From the NCBI GenBank assembly GCA_002083555.1, contig MSXN01000008.1:131682-195681 (forward strand): a stretch of DNA of 64,000 nt. Direction: 5' to 3'. Shown here in pieces: positions 51,968 to 61,535 of the stretch. The translations under genes were made by a program, and so were the position numbers. The notes under the pieces were generated by a model, which saw nothing but the letters and a program-made list of their open reading frames with translations, searched no databases and was not told where the DNA came from. Numbering within the stretch: position 1 is the first letter of the stretch; every line of letters starts with the position of its first letter. This DNA comes from Nitrospira sp. ST-bin5 (GTDB lineage Bacteria > Nitrospirota > Nitrospiria > Nitrospirales > Nitrospiraceae).

Positions 51968-53371
51968 TTAACGGAGGAAGATACGTTCGAGGTCATTCCA
52001 AAAGGCGAAGATCATCACGCCAACCAATAAGACCAGCCCGGCTTGCTGTGCAATTTCCCGCTGCCGGTCGCCGAGCGGTTTGCGCAGAATGCCTTCAATG
52101 AGGAAAAAGAGCAAGTGTCCTCCGTCCAGAATCGGAATCGGAAGCAAATTCAGGACGCCGAGATTGATGCTCAGAATGGCGATCAAGAAAATGACGCTGG
52201 AGGCCCCCTGGGAGGCGGCTTCCCCTGAAATGTTCGCGATCGTCAGCGGGCCGCCGATGTTCTTGCTCGAGATGTCTCCGACAACCATCTTATAGAGCCC
52301 GATGGCGGTGAGCTCGGTCCATCCCCATGTGGCATCGAGCCCTTGGTAGACGGCCTGGAGAGGATTGTCCGCATGCATCAGCGACCGGCCAGGTCCTGAG
52401 ATGCCGATCTTGCCTACCTCCACGGATTGGCCGTTGACTGTTGCTTTCTCAGCGCTTGGGGTGACGACCAGTGGGATGCGTTGGCCATTACGTAGCACAT
52501 CAACGTGCAGCGATTTGTTTGGGCTATCCCGTACAATCGTCGTCATCTGGAGCCAGGTGTAGATAGTTTGGCCTTCAATAGCAATGACTCGATCTCCGGC
52601 CTGGAATCCTGCTGTGGATGCCGGGAGGCCGTGCATGACGGAGGTAACCAGCGGGGGAGTCTCCTCAACCCCGATCGTATACATCGGCTCGTCAGCCTGA
52701 GTTGGCTGACCTTGCAGGGGAACAGGGATAACGGAAAGCGGTTTTACTTGTGCCCCGCGTTTAATTTCCAGCGAAAGGGCTTCCCCTTTGCTGTGAGCCA
52801 CCGCATCCAATAATTCCGTTCTCGTGGAAATTTCTTTCCCGTTCACCTTGGTAATGTGGTCGCCGATTTCCATGCCGGCCGAGGATGCCGGTGAGCCAGG
52901 CACGAGTGCCTCAATGTCCGGGCTGAGGTCGCGGAAGGTCGGGACGAACAAGGGCGCTCCTGTCGAGAGCCATCCGGCAAAAATGAGATAGGCCAGAATG
53001 AAGTTGAAACCTGGCCCGGCTGCCACGATCAATACTTTCCCCCATAATCCTTGATGGGCGAATGATCGCCGTCGGTCTTCCGGGGTGGCCGCTTCTGTTT
53101 CGTCTTCGCCGAAGAGCTTGACGTATCCGCCGAGGGGAATGGCTGAGAGGAGGTATTCGGTTTCGCCGACCTGCCGACCAAAAATCTTGGGGCCGAACCC
53201 GAGAGAGAATTTCAGGACTTTCACGCCCACCCATCTCGCGGCCAGGAAGTGGCCGAGCTCGTGAAAGGCGACGAGGACGCCGAGCACGACCAGGAACCAC
53301 CAGGCTTTTTGCATCAAGACCCAGAGGGTATCGGGGGACCAGGTGAATGCGAATATCATGGGTGTACTCAA
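51968..53371 (-). CDS. rseP: Site-2 protease RseP
   Basis: A 467-residue membrane zinc protease with HELGH (residues 37-41) and the LDGGHLL motif near the C-terminus, about four membrane segments, and two PDZ domains between (about 130-300). It cuts membrane-bound anti-sigma factors and other signal peptides. It lies 68 bases downstream of dxr in the same direction, in the usual order. Confidence 0.95.
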   Translation of the reverse strand: MSTPMIFAFTWSPDTLWVLMQKAWWFLVVLGVLVAFHELGHFLAARWVGVKVLKFSLGFGPKIFGRQVGETEYLLSAIPLGGYVKLFGEDETEAATPEDRRRSFAHQGLWGKVLIVAAGPGFNFILAYLIFAGWLSTGAPLFVPTFRDLSPDIEALVPGSPASSAGMEIGDHITKVNGKEISTRTELLDAVAHSKGEALSLEIKRGAQVKPLSVIPVPLQGQPTQADEPMYTIGVEETPPLVTSVMHGLPASTAGFQAGDRVIAIEGQTIYTWLQMTTIVRDSPNKSLHVDVLRNGQRIPLVVTPSAEKATVNGQSVEVGKIGISGPGRSLMHADNPLQAVYQGLDATWGWTELTAIGLYKMVVGDISSKNIGGPLTIANISGEAASQGASSVIFLIAILSINLGVLNLLPIPILDGGHLLFFLIEGILRKPLGDRQREIAQQAGLVLLVGVMIFAFWNDLERIFLR

Positions 53372-53439
53372 TATCTAGAGGTGAAGGTGTAACGTCAGCA
53401 TCAACTTAACACTCATTGCCCAATTTTCAAAACGATGTT

Positions 53440-54600
53440 TCAACGGGGGAGGGCATGGACCAGGGACTCCGCTTTTTCTCTGGCCCACCGATCGGCCTCC
53501 AGTGCGTCCTCCAGAGAGGACACGGCTTGGGGCATATGGGCGTCCATCGTCTGGCGGATGACTTCGGCGATTTCGGTAAAACGGATGCCGCCGTTCAAAA
53601 AGGCATCGACGGCAATTTCGTTCGCTGCGTTCATCGTGGCCGGCATGGTTCCACCGGTCCGGAGGGATTCATAACCCAGGTTGAGGCACGGGAACCGGTC
53701 ATGGTCCGGCTTGCAGAAGCTGAGTGTGCCGATTTCTGTCAAATCCAGCGAAGGCAGGTCGAGCGGAAGCCGTTCGGGGTACCGCATGGCATAGGAGATC
53801 GGCGTTCGCATGTCCGGCAATCCCAATTGGGCGATCATGGAGCGATCTTCATATTCGACGAGCGAGTGAATAATGCTTTCCCGATGCACCATCACCTCGA
53901 TGCGGGACTCCGGAATATCAAACAACCAGCGGGCTTCGACGACTTCGAGGCCTTTGTTCATCAGTGTGGCAGAGTCGATGGTAATCTTGGAGCCCATTTT
54001 CCAATTGGGGTGCTTGAGCGCTCGTTCGGGTGTGACGTGTTGCAACTCATCCTTCGCCACGGTCCAGAGCGCTCCGCCGGACGCCGTGAGAATCAATCGC
54101 CGGACGTCTTCAAGGCGATGGCCTTCCAGCGATTGAAAGATCGCGCTGTGTTCACTGTCGACCGGGAAAATTCGGACGCCGTGTTTGTGGGCTTCTTCCT
54201 GCATCAGTTTGCCGGCCATAACCATCGGTTCTTTATTGGCCAGGGCGATATGTTTTCCTGCACGGATCGCGGTGAGGGTGGGCACGAGTCCGGCGGCTCC
54301 CACGATCGCGGAAATTACCAATTCGGCTTCCGGCAATGAGGCGACTTGGGCAATGCCTGCTTCACCGGAGAGAATCTCCACAGGGAGGCTTGCGCAGCGC
54401 TTCCTCAGAGTGACCGCGGCCGTTTCTTGAGACACGGCTACCACTCGCGGAGTGAATGCGCGAATCTGTTCTTCCAGTTTGTCGATATTGTTGCCGGCGG
54501 TGAGCCCCGCAACGCGAAACTCACCGGGGAATCGCTGAACGATATCGAGGGTGTTCGTGCCGATCGAGCCGGTGGAGCCCAAGATGATGATGGTCTTCAT
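53440..54600 (-). CDS. dxr: 1-deoxy-D-xylulose 5-phosphate reductoisomerase
   Basis: A 386-residue enzyme making 2-C-methylerythritol 4-phosphate, the committed step of the MEP isoprenoid pathway. NADPH motif GSTGSIGTNTLD (residues 7-18), metal and substrate residues in VDSEHSAIFQ and ALTWTVAKDEL-like region, and GYESLRTGGTMPATMNAANE. The isoprenoids it supplies feed both UppS and the hpn genes near the right edge of the window. Confidence 0.95.
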   Translation of the reverse strand: MKTIIILGSTGSIGTNTLDIVQRFPGEFRVAGLTAGNNIDKLEEQIRAFTPRVVAVSQETAAVTLRKRCASLPVEILSGEAGIAQVASLPEAELVISAIVGAAGLVPTLTAIRAGKHIALANKEPMVMAGKLMQEEAHKHGVRIFPVDSEHSAIFQSLEGHRLEDVRRLILTASGGALWTVAKDELQHVTPERALKHPNWKMGSKITIDSATLMNKGLEVVEARWLFDIPESRIEVMVHRESIIHSLVEYEDRSMIAQLGLPDMRTPISYAMRYPERLPLDLPSLDLTEIGTLSFCKPDHDRFPCLNLGYESLRTGGTMPATMNAANEIAVDAFLNGGIRFTEIAEVIRQTMDAHMPQAVSSLEDALEADRWAREKAESLVHALPR

Positions 54601-54611
54601 AACGTCTCCTG

Positions 54612-55505
54612 CTAAGGAAGCGGCGAAAAGCCGCAGACTAATGTCACATAGTAGTAGAAGGTGGGGGCGGTGAACAAGAGACTATCTAACCGGTCGAGCA
54701 TGCCTCCGTGACCGGGGAGAATGCCCCCGGAGTCCTTCACCCCGACCGCGCGTTTTATCGCCGATTCGCACAAGTCTCCCACGAGGCCTGTGCCGGTCAT
54801 CAGTAAGCCCAGTGCCAATGCGTGAAGCATGGTCAATTGCGGAACCAGCCAGAGCTGTGTCAGAAGGGCGACTGCCATGGCCAGGGCCAATCCTCCTGCC
54901 AATCCCTCTATGGATTTCTTGGGGCTGATCGACGGGGCCAGGGGATGGCGTCCCCAGAGGGTGCCTGCGTAGTAGGCGCCGATGTCGCTGGCCCAGGTGA
55001 CCAATGCGATAAAGACGATCAGCCATTCGCCGGATGGCAGGGCGCGTGTCGAAACCAGCGTGCTGAGGGTGAGTCCGATATAGAGGGGGCCGAATAGGGC
55101 GACGGCCGTATCGTGGAAACGGGACGTGATGACATTTGAGGACCAGAGCATTGCCAGCAGCGCGCCGGCGAGACCCGATAGCAGGATGGCCTCTATCGAA
55201 AATGCCCAGTGGAGACGGACAATCAAGAGCGCCGTGAGTCCAAGCGCGAGTCCGGTCAGCGCCGGATTGCGACGATCGCCGAAGCCCATGCGCGTGAGCT
55301 CAAGCAGGGCGATGGCTCCGCCTATGATCACCAGCAGGGTCAAACCCCATGAGGGCAAATAGCGAATGATGGCATAGACGATTGGAATGCCGATCAGCGC
55401 GGTATAGACACGCCGGGCATCGAAGCGGCGAGCTGGCGTGGAGCCAGGCGTAGTCGGTCCTCTTCCCCGGCTGCCGTACACATCTACTGGGCTGAGATTA
55501 TCCAC
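54612..55505 (-). CDS. cdsA: Phosphatidate cytidylyltransferase
   Basis: A 297-residue integral membrane enzyme with about eight membrane segments and the signature SAIKRAVGVKDSGGILPGHGG...DRLDS of the family. It converts phosphatidic acid and CTP to CDP-diacylglycerol, the precursor of phospholipids. It ends 11 bases before dxr, and starts six bases after uppS. Confidence 0.95.
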   Translation of the reverse strand: MDNLSPVDVYGSRGRGPTTPGSTPARRFDARRVYTALIGIPIVYAIIRYLPSWGLTLLVIIGGAIALLELTRMGFGDRRNPALTGLALGLTALLIVRLHWAFSIEAILLSGLAGALLAMLWSSNVITSRFHDTAVALFGPLYIGLTLSTLVSTRALPSGEWLIVFIALVTWASDIGAYYAGTLWGRHPLAPSISPKKSIEGLAGGLALAMAVALLTQLWLVPQLTMLHALALGLLMTGTGLVGDLCESAIKRAVGVKDSGGILPGHGGMLDRLDSLLFTAPTFYYYVTLVCGFSPLP

Positions 55506-55511
55506 GTGTGG

Positions 55512-56300
55512 TTAGGAAGACACGGTACTCAGGACCCGGCCGAATCGGCGCTCGCGTCGCTGATATTCGATCAACGCAAGCAGAAACTCACGTCGCCGAA
55601 AGTCGGGCCAGGGTGTTGAGGTGAAGTAGAGCTCGGTATAGGCCAGTTGCCAGAGGAGGAAGTTGCTGATGCGGGTCTCGCCGCTGGTGCGAATCAACAG
55701 GTCGGGGTCAGGAAGCGGGTGGGTATAGAGATAGCGGGATAGCAACGTTTCGTCAATCTGGTCAGGCCGAAGCGGTCCGGCCTGAACATCCTTCACGATG
55801 CTGCGAACGGCGTCGACGATCTCGGTCCGTCCGCCGTAACTGAGCGCCACAGTCAGATGCAGCTTGCTCAGATGCGCGGTTTCCTGTTCGGTTGTCCGGA
55901 CCCACCGCCGGGCGCTCTCAGGAAGGGCATCGAGTCGTCCGATTGCGCGGAAGCGAACGCCTTGCTCAATGAGGCTGGCTCGCTCGGTGGACAGGTAATG
56001 CTCTAGGAGGCCCATCAGAGCGGAAATCTCTTGCGTTGGTCGATTCCAGTTTTCTTGTGAGAATGCGTAAATGGTCAGGTGTTGAATGCCCAGTTCGAGA
56101 GACAGCGCGATCATTTCGCGGACGGAATTGATCCCTTCCCGATGACCGGCAATGCGGGGCAGACTGCGAAACTCGGCCCAGCGTCCGTTGCCATCCATAA
56201 TGACGGCGACGTGTTTGGGCAGGAGTTCCGGTTCCAATTTACTCGTCAATTCCTGCTCGGAAAGGCTTTCGAGGTTGGGTGAAGACGGTGTTCGTGACAT
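55512..56300 (-). CDS. uppS: Undecaprenyl diphosphate synthase
   Basis: A cis-prenyltransferase producing the C55 lipid carrier of cell-wall synthesis. Typical motifs: HVAVIMDGNGRWA with the catalytic aspartate, AFSQENWNRP, and RTSGETRISNFLLWQLAYTE. The start at ATG 56300 (MSRTPSS) gives 262 residues; a TTG 36 bases upstream is less likely. First gene of the envelope cluster. Confidence 0.93.
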   Translation of the reverse strand: MSRTPSSPNLESLSEQELTSKLEPELLPKHVAVIMDGNGRWAEFRSLPRIAGHREGINSVREMIALSLELGIQHLTIYAFSQENWNRPTQEISALMGLLEHYLSTERASLIEQGVRFRAIGRLDALPESARRWVRTTEQETAHLSKLHLTVALSYGGRTEIVDAVRSIVKDVQAGPLRPDQIDETLLSRYLYTHPLPDPDLLIRTSGETRISNFLLWQLAYTELYFTSTPWPDFRRREFLLALIEYQRRERRFGRVLSTVSS

Positions 56301-56429
56301 GGGAAGTGAGTCAATGTCCTTTCCGTAGAGACTCAATGGCAGGTGTTCAAAGTCTACTGACGAGGGTAGGTAATGTCAAACGCAATTTAGTAAAAGCCCT
56401 TGGTCTGTCAATAGTTAAGATGCGTTGCA

Positions 56430-56459
56430 TTGCGGCTGCGGAAATGAATGGGCTATACT
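56430..56459 (+). promoter_or_regulatory. Possible promoter of tldD-tldE
   Basis: A -35 TTGCGG (56430-56435), 18-base spacer and -10 TATACT (56454-56459) lie 40 bases upstream of the tldD start, in the region divergent from uppS. Confidence 0.4.
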
Positions 56460-56498
56460 CCGCACTTGTTCCCATACAGACACAAAGGGGCATGATTG

Positions 56499-57929
56499 AT
56501 GGCTGATTCCGGGCAGCTCGCAAAATTCGGCATGACGGACTTGGAAGTATTCCATGCCCTTGACCGGCTCAATGTCCGGGACGTGGACTATGCCGATCTC
56601 TACTTCGAGTCGCGGGTGTCTGAATCCGTCTCTATGGAAGAGGGCATCGTCAAACGGGCGTCGAAAAGTATTTCCCAGGGAGTCGGGGTGCGGGCGACAG
56701 CCGGAGAAAAAACCGGATTTGCCTACTCAGATGAGTTGACGAAGAAAGATTTGGAAGTCGCTGCCGATACCGCTCGCTATATTGCCAATTCTCCCAAAGG
56801 CGATCGCAGCCTGCCAGTGCCGACACAGCGACGGCCGACGCGGAATCTCTATCCCGTCGAACGGGCGAACGCCGAGGTGGCGACTGCGGATCGAGTGGCC
56901 CTGCTCAATGCGATCGATGCCGAGGCGCGGCGTTACGACCCACGGATCAAAAATGTACTGGCCTCCTTTAATACGGAATATAAAGTGGTGGCCGTGGCGA
57001 CATCCGATGGCACGTTGATCGGAGATGTCCAGCCGTTGTCCCGACTTCAAGTCACCTGTATCGCTGAAGAAAATGGCAACCGGCAGGTGGGATCATTCGG
57101 CGGGGGCGGGCGGGTTGGATTTGAGTTCTATCAGGAAGAGGCCCGGTACTTGGGATATGCCCGGGAAGCGGCTCGCGAAGCGATTTTGAATCTCTCCGCG
57201 GTCGATGCGCCGGCAGGGGTTATGCCGGTGGTGTTGGGCGGCGGCTGGCCGGGCATTTTGCTGCATGAGGCGATCGGCCACGGACTTGAATCAGACTTCA
57301 ATCGGAAGAAGACCTCGGCTTTTTCCAACTTGATCGGCAAGCGCGTGGCCTCCGACGTCTGTACCATCGTGGATGATGGCACGCTTCCGTTTCGCCGCGG
57401 CTCGCTCAATATGGATGACGAGGGCACTCCCACCGGTCGGACGGTGTTGATCGAGAAGGGAATTCTTCGCGGCTATATCACCGACAAGCTGAACGCGCGG
57501 TTGATGGGCATTCCGTTGACCGGTAACGGACGGCGGGAAAGCTACCAAAGCATCGTGCTTCCTCGCATGACGAATACCTTCATGTTGGCCGGTGAATCGG
57601 ATCCTGACGACATTGTGAAATCGGTCAAGCGCGGGCTGTACGCCGTGTCTTTCGGCGGGGGACAGGTGGATATCACCAGCGGGAAGTTTGTGTTCTCGGC
57701 GAGTGAAGCCTATTTGATTGAGGACGGAAAAATTACGAAGCCGGTCAAGGGAGCGACATTGATCGGAAACGGTCCGGAGATTCTGACGAAGGTTTCGATG
57801 GTGGGACATGATCTGAAGCTGGATAACGGAATCGGTACCTGTGGCAAGGACGGCCAGTCCGTGCCGGTCGGAGTGGGATTGCCGACCTTGAAGATTGATG
57901 AAATCACCGTCGGCGGGACGCAGCGATAA
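56499..57929 (+). CDS. tldD: Metalloprotease TldD
   Basis: A 476-residue protein with the zinc motif HEAIGHGLESDF. TldD and TldE form a heterodimeric protease; TldD carries the catalytic zinc. It processes modified peptides such as microcins and can cut unfolded peptides. A conserved run MPVVLGGGWPGILLHEAIGH supports the assignment. It is followed immediately by tldE, one base after its stop. Confidence 0.95.
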   Translation: MADSGQLAKFGMTDLEVFHALDRLNVRDVDYADLYFESRVSESVSMEEGIVKRASKSISQGVGVRATAGEKTGFAYSDELTKKDLEVAADTARYIANSPKGDRSLPVPTQRRPTRNLYPVERANAEVATADRVALLNAIDAEARRYDPRIKNVLASFNTEYKVVAVATSDGTLIGDVQPLSRLQVTCIAEENGNRQVGSFGGGGRVGFEFYQEEARYLGYAREAAREAILNLSAVDAPAGVMPVVLGGGWPGILLHEAIGHGLESDFNRKKTSAFSNLIGKRVASDVCTIVDDGTLPFRRGSLNMDDEGTPTGRTVLIEKGILRGYITDKLNARLMGIPLTGNGRRESYQSIVLPRMTNTFMLAGESDPDDIVKSVKRGLYAVSFGGGQVDITSGKFVFSASEAYLIEDGKITKPVKGATLIGNGPEILTKVSMVGHDLKLDNGIGTCGKDGQSVPVGVGLPTLKIDEITVGGTQR

Positions 57930-57930
57930 T

Positions 57931-59298
57931 ATGAATACCTTACCGCAACAGCCCAACGGGTATGCGCAATTGGCCGCGGACGTGCTCGCCCGGGCCAAGC
58001 AGTGCGGTGCGACGGAGGCCGACATTGTGGTTGCCGACGGAGAAACCTTTTCCGTCCAGGTGCGTGTCGGCGTGGTGGATCGCTTGAGCAAGGCTCGCGA
58101 GAAGCGGTTGGGATTGCGGGTGTTTGTCGGGAAGCGGTCCGCAACGACCTCGACCTCGGACTTTTCGACCGATTCATTGCACCGGTTGGTCGACGAGACT
58201 TGCACGCTGGCAAAGGCGGTGGTGCCGGATGAGGTGTCGGGGTTGCCAGAGGCGTCGCAGATGGCGACCGACTGGCCGGATCTCGACCTCTATGACAGCA
58301 CCAAGCTTGGGACCGATCAGCAGATCGATTTGGCGAAGCGGGCGGAGTCGGCGGCATTGTCGGCGGACCCTCGTATGACGAATTCGGAGGGGGGCGAGTT
58401 TGACTCGTCGTCCGGCCGAGTCGTATTGGCCAACAGCCATGGATTTGTCGGTGAGTACCGCAGCTCGAGCTTTTCTATTTCGGTCTCTCCCATCGCCACG
58501 GATGCCGCAACCGGCGGGATGCAACGGGATGCATGGTATGAAGTGCAGCGCAAGTTCAGCCTGATGGCATCCCCCGAGTCGATCGGCCAGGAAGCCGCGC
58601 GACGCACGTTACGCCGCCTTGGCGGTCGCAAGGTGTCCACGAAGCGGGTGCCGGTGATTTTCGATCAGGATGCCGCCGGAAGTCTTCTCGGCAATCTCTG
58701 TAGCGCGATTTCCGGCTACTCGCTCTACAAGCGAGCCTCATTCCTCCTCGATCAACTCGGCAATCGGATCGCGTCGGAGCATCTGACGATCTACGATGAC
58801 GGCCGTATGGCAGGCGGGCTGGGCTCCCGTCCATTTGACGGCGAAGGGTTGGCCACACGCAAGAACACGATCGTCGAACGGGGGATCCTGAAGAGTTATC
58901 TGCTTGATTCCTATTCCGGTAAAAAGTTGGGCCTGCCGTCGACCGGGAATGCCTCGCGGAGTGTGGGGGAGAGTCCATCGGTCGGACCGACGAATTTCTA
59001 TCTGGTTCCCGGTACGAAGACACTGCAGGAGATGATCGGGTCGGTTAAGGAGGGGCTGTACGTGACCGAACTGATCGGATTCGGGATCAACATGGTGACC
59101 GGGGACTATTCCCGCGGGGCCTGCGGATTTTGGATTGAGAACGGAGAGCTCGCGTATCCCGTCGAAGAGATCACGATCGCCGGCAATTTAAAACAGATGT
59201 TCACCGACATTGAAACGGTGGGAAGCGACCTGGTGTTTCGTAGCCGGATTGCAAGCCCGAGCCTGAAGTTAGGCGAGTTGATGGTGGCGGGGAATTAG
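57931..59298 (+). CDS. tldE: TldE/PmbA subunit
   Basis: The non-catalytic partner of TldD, lacking the HExxxH zinc motif but sharing the fold. The start ATG 57931 follows the tldD stop directly. Family motifs GEYRSSSFSISVSPI, GSRPFDGEGLATRKN and SYLLDSYSGKKLG are visible. About 455 residues, the usual length. Confidence 0.93.
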   Translation: MNTLPQQPNGYAQLAADVLARAKQCGATEADIVVADGETFSVQVRVGVVDRLSKAREKRLGLRVFVGKRSATTSTSDFSTDSLHRLVDETCTLAKAVVPDEVSGLPEASQMATDWPDLDLYDSTKLGTDQQIDLAKRAESAALSADPRMTNSEGGEFDSSSGRVVLANSHGFVGEYRSSSFSISVSPIATDAATGGMQRDAWYEVQRKFSLMASPESIGQEAARRTLRRLGGRKVSTKRVPVIFDQDAAGSLLGNLCSAISGYSLYKRASFLLDQLGNRIASEHLTIYDDGRMAGGLGSRPFDGEGLATRKNTIVERGILKSYLLDSYSGKKLGLPSTGNASRSVGESPSVGPTNFYLVPGTKTLQEMIGSVKEGLYVTELIGFGINMVTGDYSRGACGFWIENGELAYPVEEITIAGNLKQMFTDIETVGSDLVFRSRIASPSLKLGELMVAGN

Positions 59299-59299
59299 G

Positions 59300-59878
59300 A
59301 TGATGAAGAGGGAGCTGACCATGCAATTTTTGGTATGGGGCATGATGATTCTGGCCGCACTGGCATGTCCTAACGCGGGCGTGGCCGCAGAATTTTCGCT
59401 GACGAGTCCGACGATCAAGGATCACAGCACGATCGGCAATGACCATGTGTTTAACGGATTTGGGTGCACCGGGCAGAATGTCTCCCCGCAACTGCTGTGG
59501 GAGCATGCCCCCAAAGACACCAAGAGTTTCGCATTGACCGTGTACGATCCTGACGCACCGACCGGCAGCGGCTGGTGGCATTGGGTCATTTTCAACATGG
59601 CCCCCACGGTGACCTCGCTGCCGGCAGGGGCCGGCAAGTTGGACAGCTCGTCGGCACCTCAGGGGAGCATTCAAAGCATGACGGATTTCGGCCAGCCCGG
59701 GTATGGCGGTCCTTGCCCGCCACAGGGCGATAAGCCACATCGCTATATCTTCACGCTCTACGCGTTGAAAGTGGATCAGCTTCCGCTCAAGCAGGAGGCT
59801 TCGGGGGCGATGGTCGGCTATTATCTGAAGCAAAATGCCCTGGCAAAAGCCTCATTCACGGCCATGTACGGTCGGTAA
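59300..59878 (+). CDS. YbhB/YbcL-type PEBP protein, exported
   Basis: A 192-residue protein with a signal peptide (basic start MMKREL, hydrophobic core, cleavage after VAA) and the phosphatidylethanolamine-binding-protein fold with DPDAPTGSGWWHWV and PCPPQGDKPHRYIF. An alternative start at 59321 has a better-placed ribosome-binding site but would lose the positive N-terminus. Members bind small ligands or act on kinases in eukaryotes; the bacterial role is unclear. Confidence 0.85.
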   Translation: MMKRELTMQFLVWGMMILAALACPNAGVAAEFSLTSPTIKDHSTIGNDHVFNGFGCTGQNVSPQLLWEHAPKDTKSFALTVYDPDAPTGSGWWHWVIFNMAPTVTSLPAGAGKLDSSSAPQGSIQSMTDFGQPGYGGPCPPQGDKPHRYIFTLYALKVDQLPLKQEASGAMVGYYLKQNALAKASFTAMYGR

Positions 59879-59930
59879 GTCAGAAGACAGCGCAGACAAG
59901 ATCACGACGGTTTGTGTGAAGGGACAACAG

Positions 59931-60395
59931 ATGGCGCTTGATGCTGAATTGGGAAAGCAAATGTTACAGCTGATCACGTCGCGCTATGACGATCGGCATT
60001 GGCGGAAGAAGATCGAGAAGACCTTGAGCTTGCCTCAGTCCGGTGTCGCCGATCCGATCCAACAACAGCTGTTCATGTATCTAAAAATCGGACTCAAGGC
60101 GTACAAGTCGCGCCGTGCTGATCCGGATGCCTGGATCATCGGCGGATATGCGACGAAAGAAGTGATCGATCGCGCGAAGTTCCAGCCTCAGCTCGTCGGT
60201 CCCGATGTGAAGAAAGAGGACGTCGCGTTCCTGGGCACCGATCCCGGCGACGAGGTGAGCGAGGGCTGGTGGGATGAGATGCTGGTGCAATGGTTCGATG
60301 TGCCGGAAGAAGAGAAACCTGCCGAAGAAGAAGCAGATAAGGCGGAGAATGCCGAGTCTGCCGCCACGACAGAGGGTCAATCCTCCAAGGCGTAG
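59931..60395 (+). CDS. Hypothetical protein with acidic C-terminus
   Basis: The start ATG 59931 has AAGGGAC upstream. 154 residues: a helical N-terminal part (ELGKQMLQLITSRYDDRHWR), a mixed middle, and an acidic, alanine-rich tail that is probably disordered. No family recognised. It lies 52 bases after the PEBP gene. Confidence 0.55.
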   Translation: MALDAELGKQMLQLITSRYDDRHWRKKIEKTLSLPQSGVADPIQQQLFMYLKIGLKAYKSRRADPDAWIIGGYATKEVIDRAKFQPQLVGPDVKKEDVAFLGTDPGDEVSEGWWDEMLVQWFDVPEEEKPAEEEADKAENAESAATTEGQSSKA

Positions 60396-60440
60396 TCGGT
60401 GTATCCGCAGTGCCAACCTGAGAGCTGATGGGGGAAATCT

Positions 60441-61091
60441 CTAGAAGAGATCCATTTGTGTCGGGTGCGGCGGATCGATCTGTAGAGTCAGCGCTGCCGG
60501 TGACGCGGGCGATGTGGGCCCGGCCGGTTTGGTGTTCCGGTCGAGAAACTCCTTCAGCTTCTTGAAATCCGCTTTCAACGTGTCGAGTAGTCCCCCCTGG
60601 TGCAGTGCCGCGGCCGGGTGGAGTAACGGGAACAGCACAAAGTCTTTCATGTAGAAGGCCTGCGCTTTGACCTTCGTGATGCCGACTTTCCGTTCCAGCA
60701 GCGTTTGCGTCGCCCAGTTTCCCAACGTGCAGACCAATTTCGGACGAATCAGCTGAATTTGCTGCAGGAGAAACGGCTTGCAGATTTCCACTTCATCGAG
60801 TTCGGGATCACGGTTTTCAGGCGGCCGGCACTTGATGACATTGGCAATGTAAATATCATCGCGTGAGAGATTGGCCGACTGCAGGAGGTCGTTGAGAATT
60901 CTCCCCGCCGCGCCGACAAACGGCTCGCCCTTCAAATCCTCATTGGCCCCCGGGGCTTCCCCCACGAACATGATGCTGGCATGCGGGTTTCCCACGCCGA
61001 AGACAACCTGGCTGCGCCCCAGCTTGGCCAGTTTGCAGCGCTGGCAGTTGTGGAGAGACTTGGCGAGATCCTGGAGCGGGGTGGTGGTCAT
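60441..61091 (-). CDS. Family 4 uracil-DNA glycosylase
   Basis: About 216 residues, start ATG 61091 preferred over the upstream frame. It has the iron-sulfur cysteines C16 and C19 (NCQRCKL), C88 (VIKCRPP) and C104, and the glycosylase motifs GEAPGANEDLKGEPFVG and LLHPAAALHQ. It removes uracil from DNA in base-excision repair. The last 40 residues are proline- and alanine-rich and lie outside the fold. Convergent with the gene at 59931. Confidence 0.93.
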   Translation of the reverse strand: MTTTPLQDLAKSLHNCQRCKLAKLGRSQVVFGVGNPHASIMFVGEAPGANEDLKGEPFVGAAGRILNDLLQSANLSRDDIYIANVIKCRPPENRDPELDEVEICKPFLLQQIQLIRPKLVCTLGNWATQTLLERKVGITKVKAQAFYMKDFVLFPLLHPAAALHQGGLLDTLKADFKKLKEFLDRNTKPAGPTSPASPAALTLQIDPPHPTQMDLF

Positions 61092-61207
61092 GATGGCCTC
61101 GGAACCAGTTAGAGGCGGTATCTTAGGAAGGCCGCTGCGGGATGTCAATGCGCAGGATGGGCGCAGAGCCTATGGAGTATGGGTCGAAATGAGTCGCAGG
61201 TCTCACG

Positions 61208-61522
61208 CTACTCCACTCGATAACCCTTGGCTGCCAGACAGGTATCGCGCATCGCGTTGATCGTCGAGAGACCGTGCAGCGCACGCGCATGGTCTGCGGG
61301 GCTCTGCGGGCCTGAGCTGAAGGGAAAGGGAGAGCTTTGGCTATAAAAATGCTGGTCGTTGGCCAGCCGGGCTTTGTATTCACACTCCATATAATCTCGT
61401 TCCACGTCGCCCCGGTTATACCCGGGGGGATGGCCGCCACGGTCATACGGACTCGATGCGCAGGCGGAGAGGCCGATCAGCGTGACTCCTAAGGCCAGCA
61501 TAGCCGTGGTGTGAGCGAGCAT
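61208..61522 (-). CDS. Small lipoprotein
   Basis: A 104-residue protein with a signal peptide ending LSAC (Cys21), so lipid-anchored in the envelope. The mature part is small and contains two further cysteines (MECEYK and DTCLAAKG) that could form a disulfide. It starts 13 bases after the hpnE stop and may be the last gene of that unit. Confidence 0.7.
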   Translation of the reverse strand: MLAHTTAMLALGVTLIGLSACASSPYDRGGHPPGYNRGDVERDYMECEYKARLANDQHFYSQSSPFPFSSGPQSPADHARALHGLSTINAMRDTCLAAKGYRVE

Positions 61523-61535
61523 GAATTTATAGGTA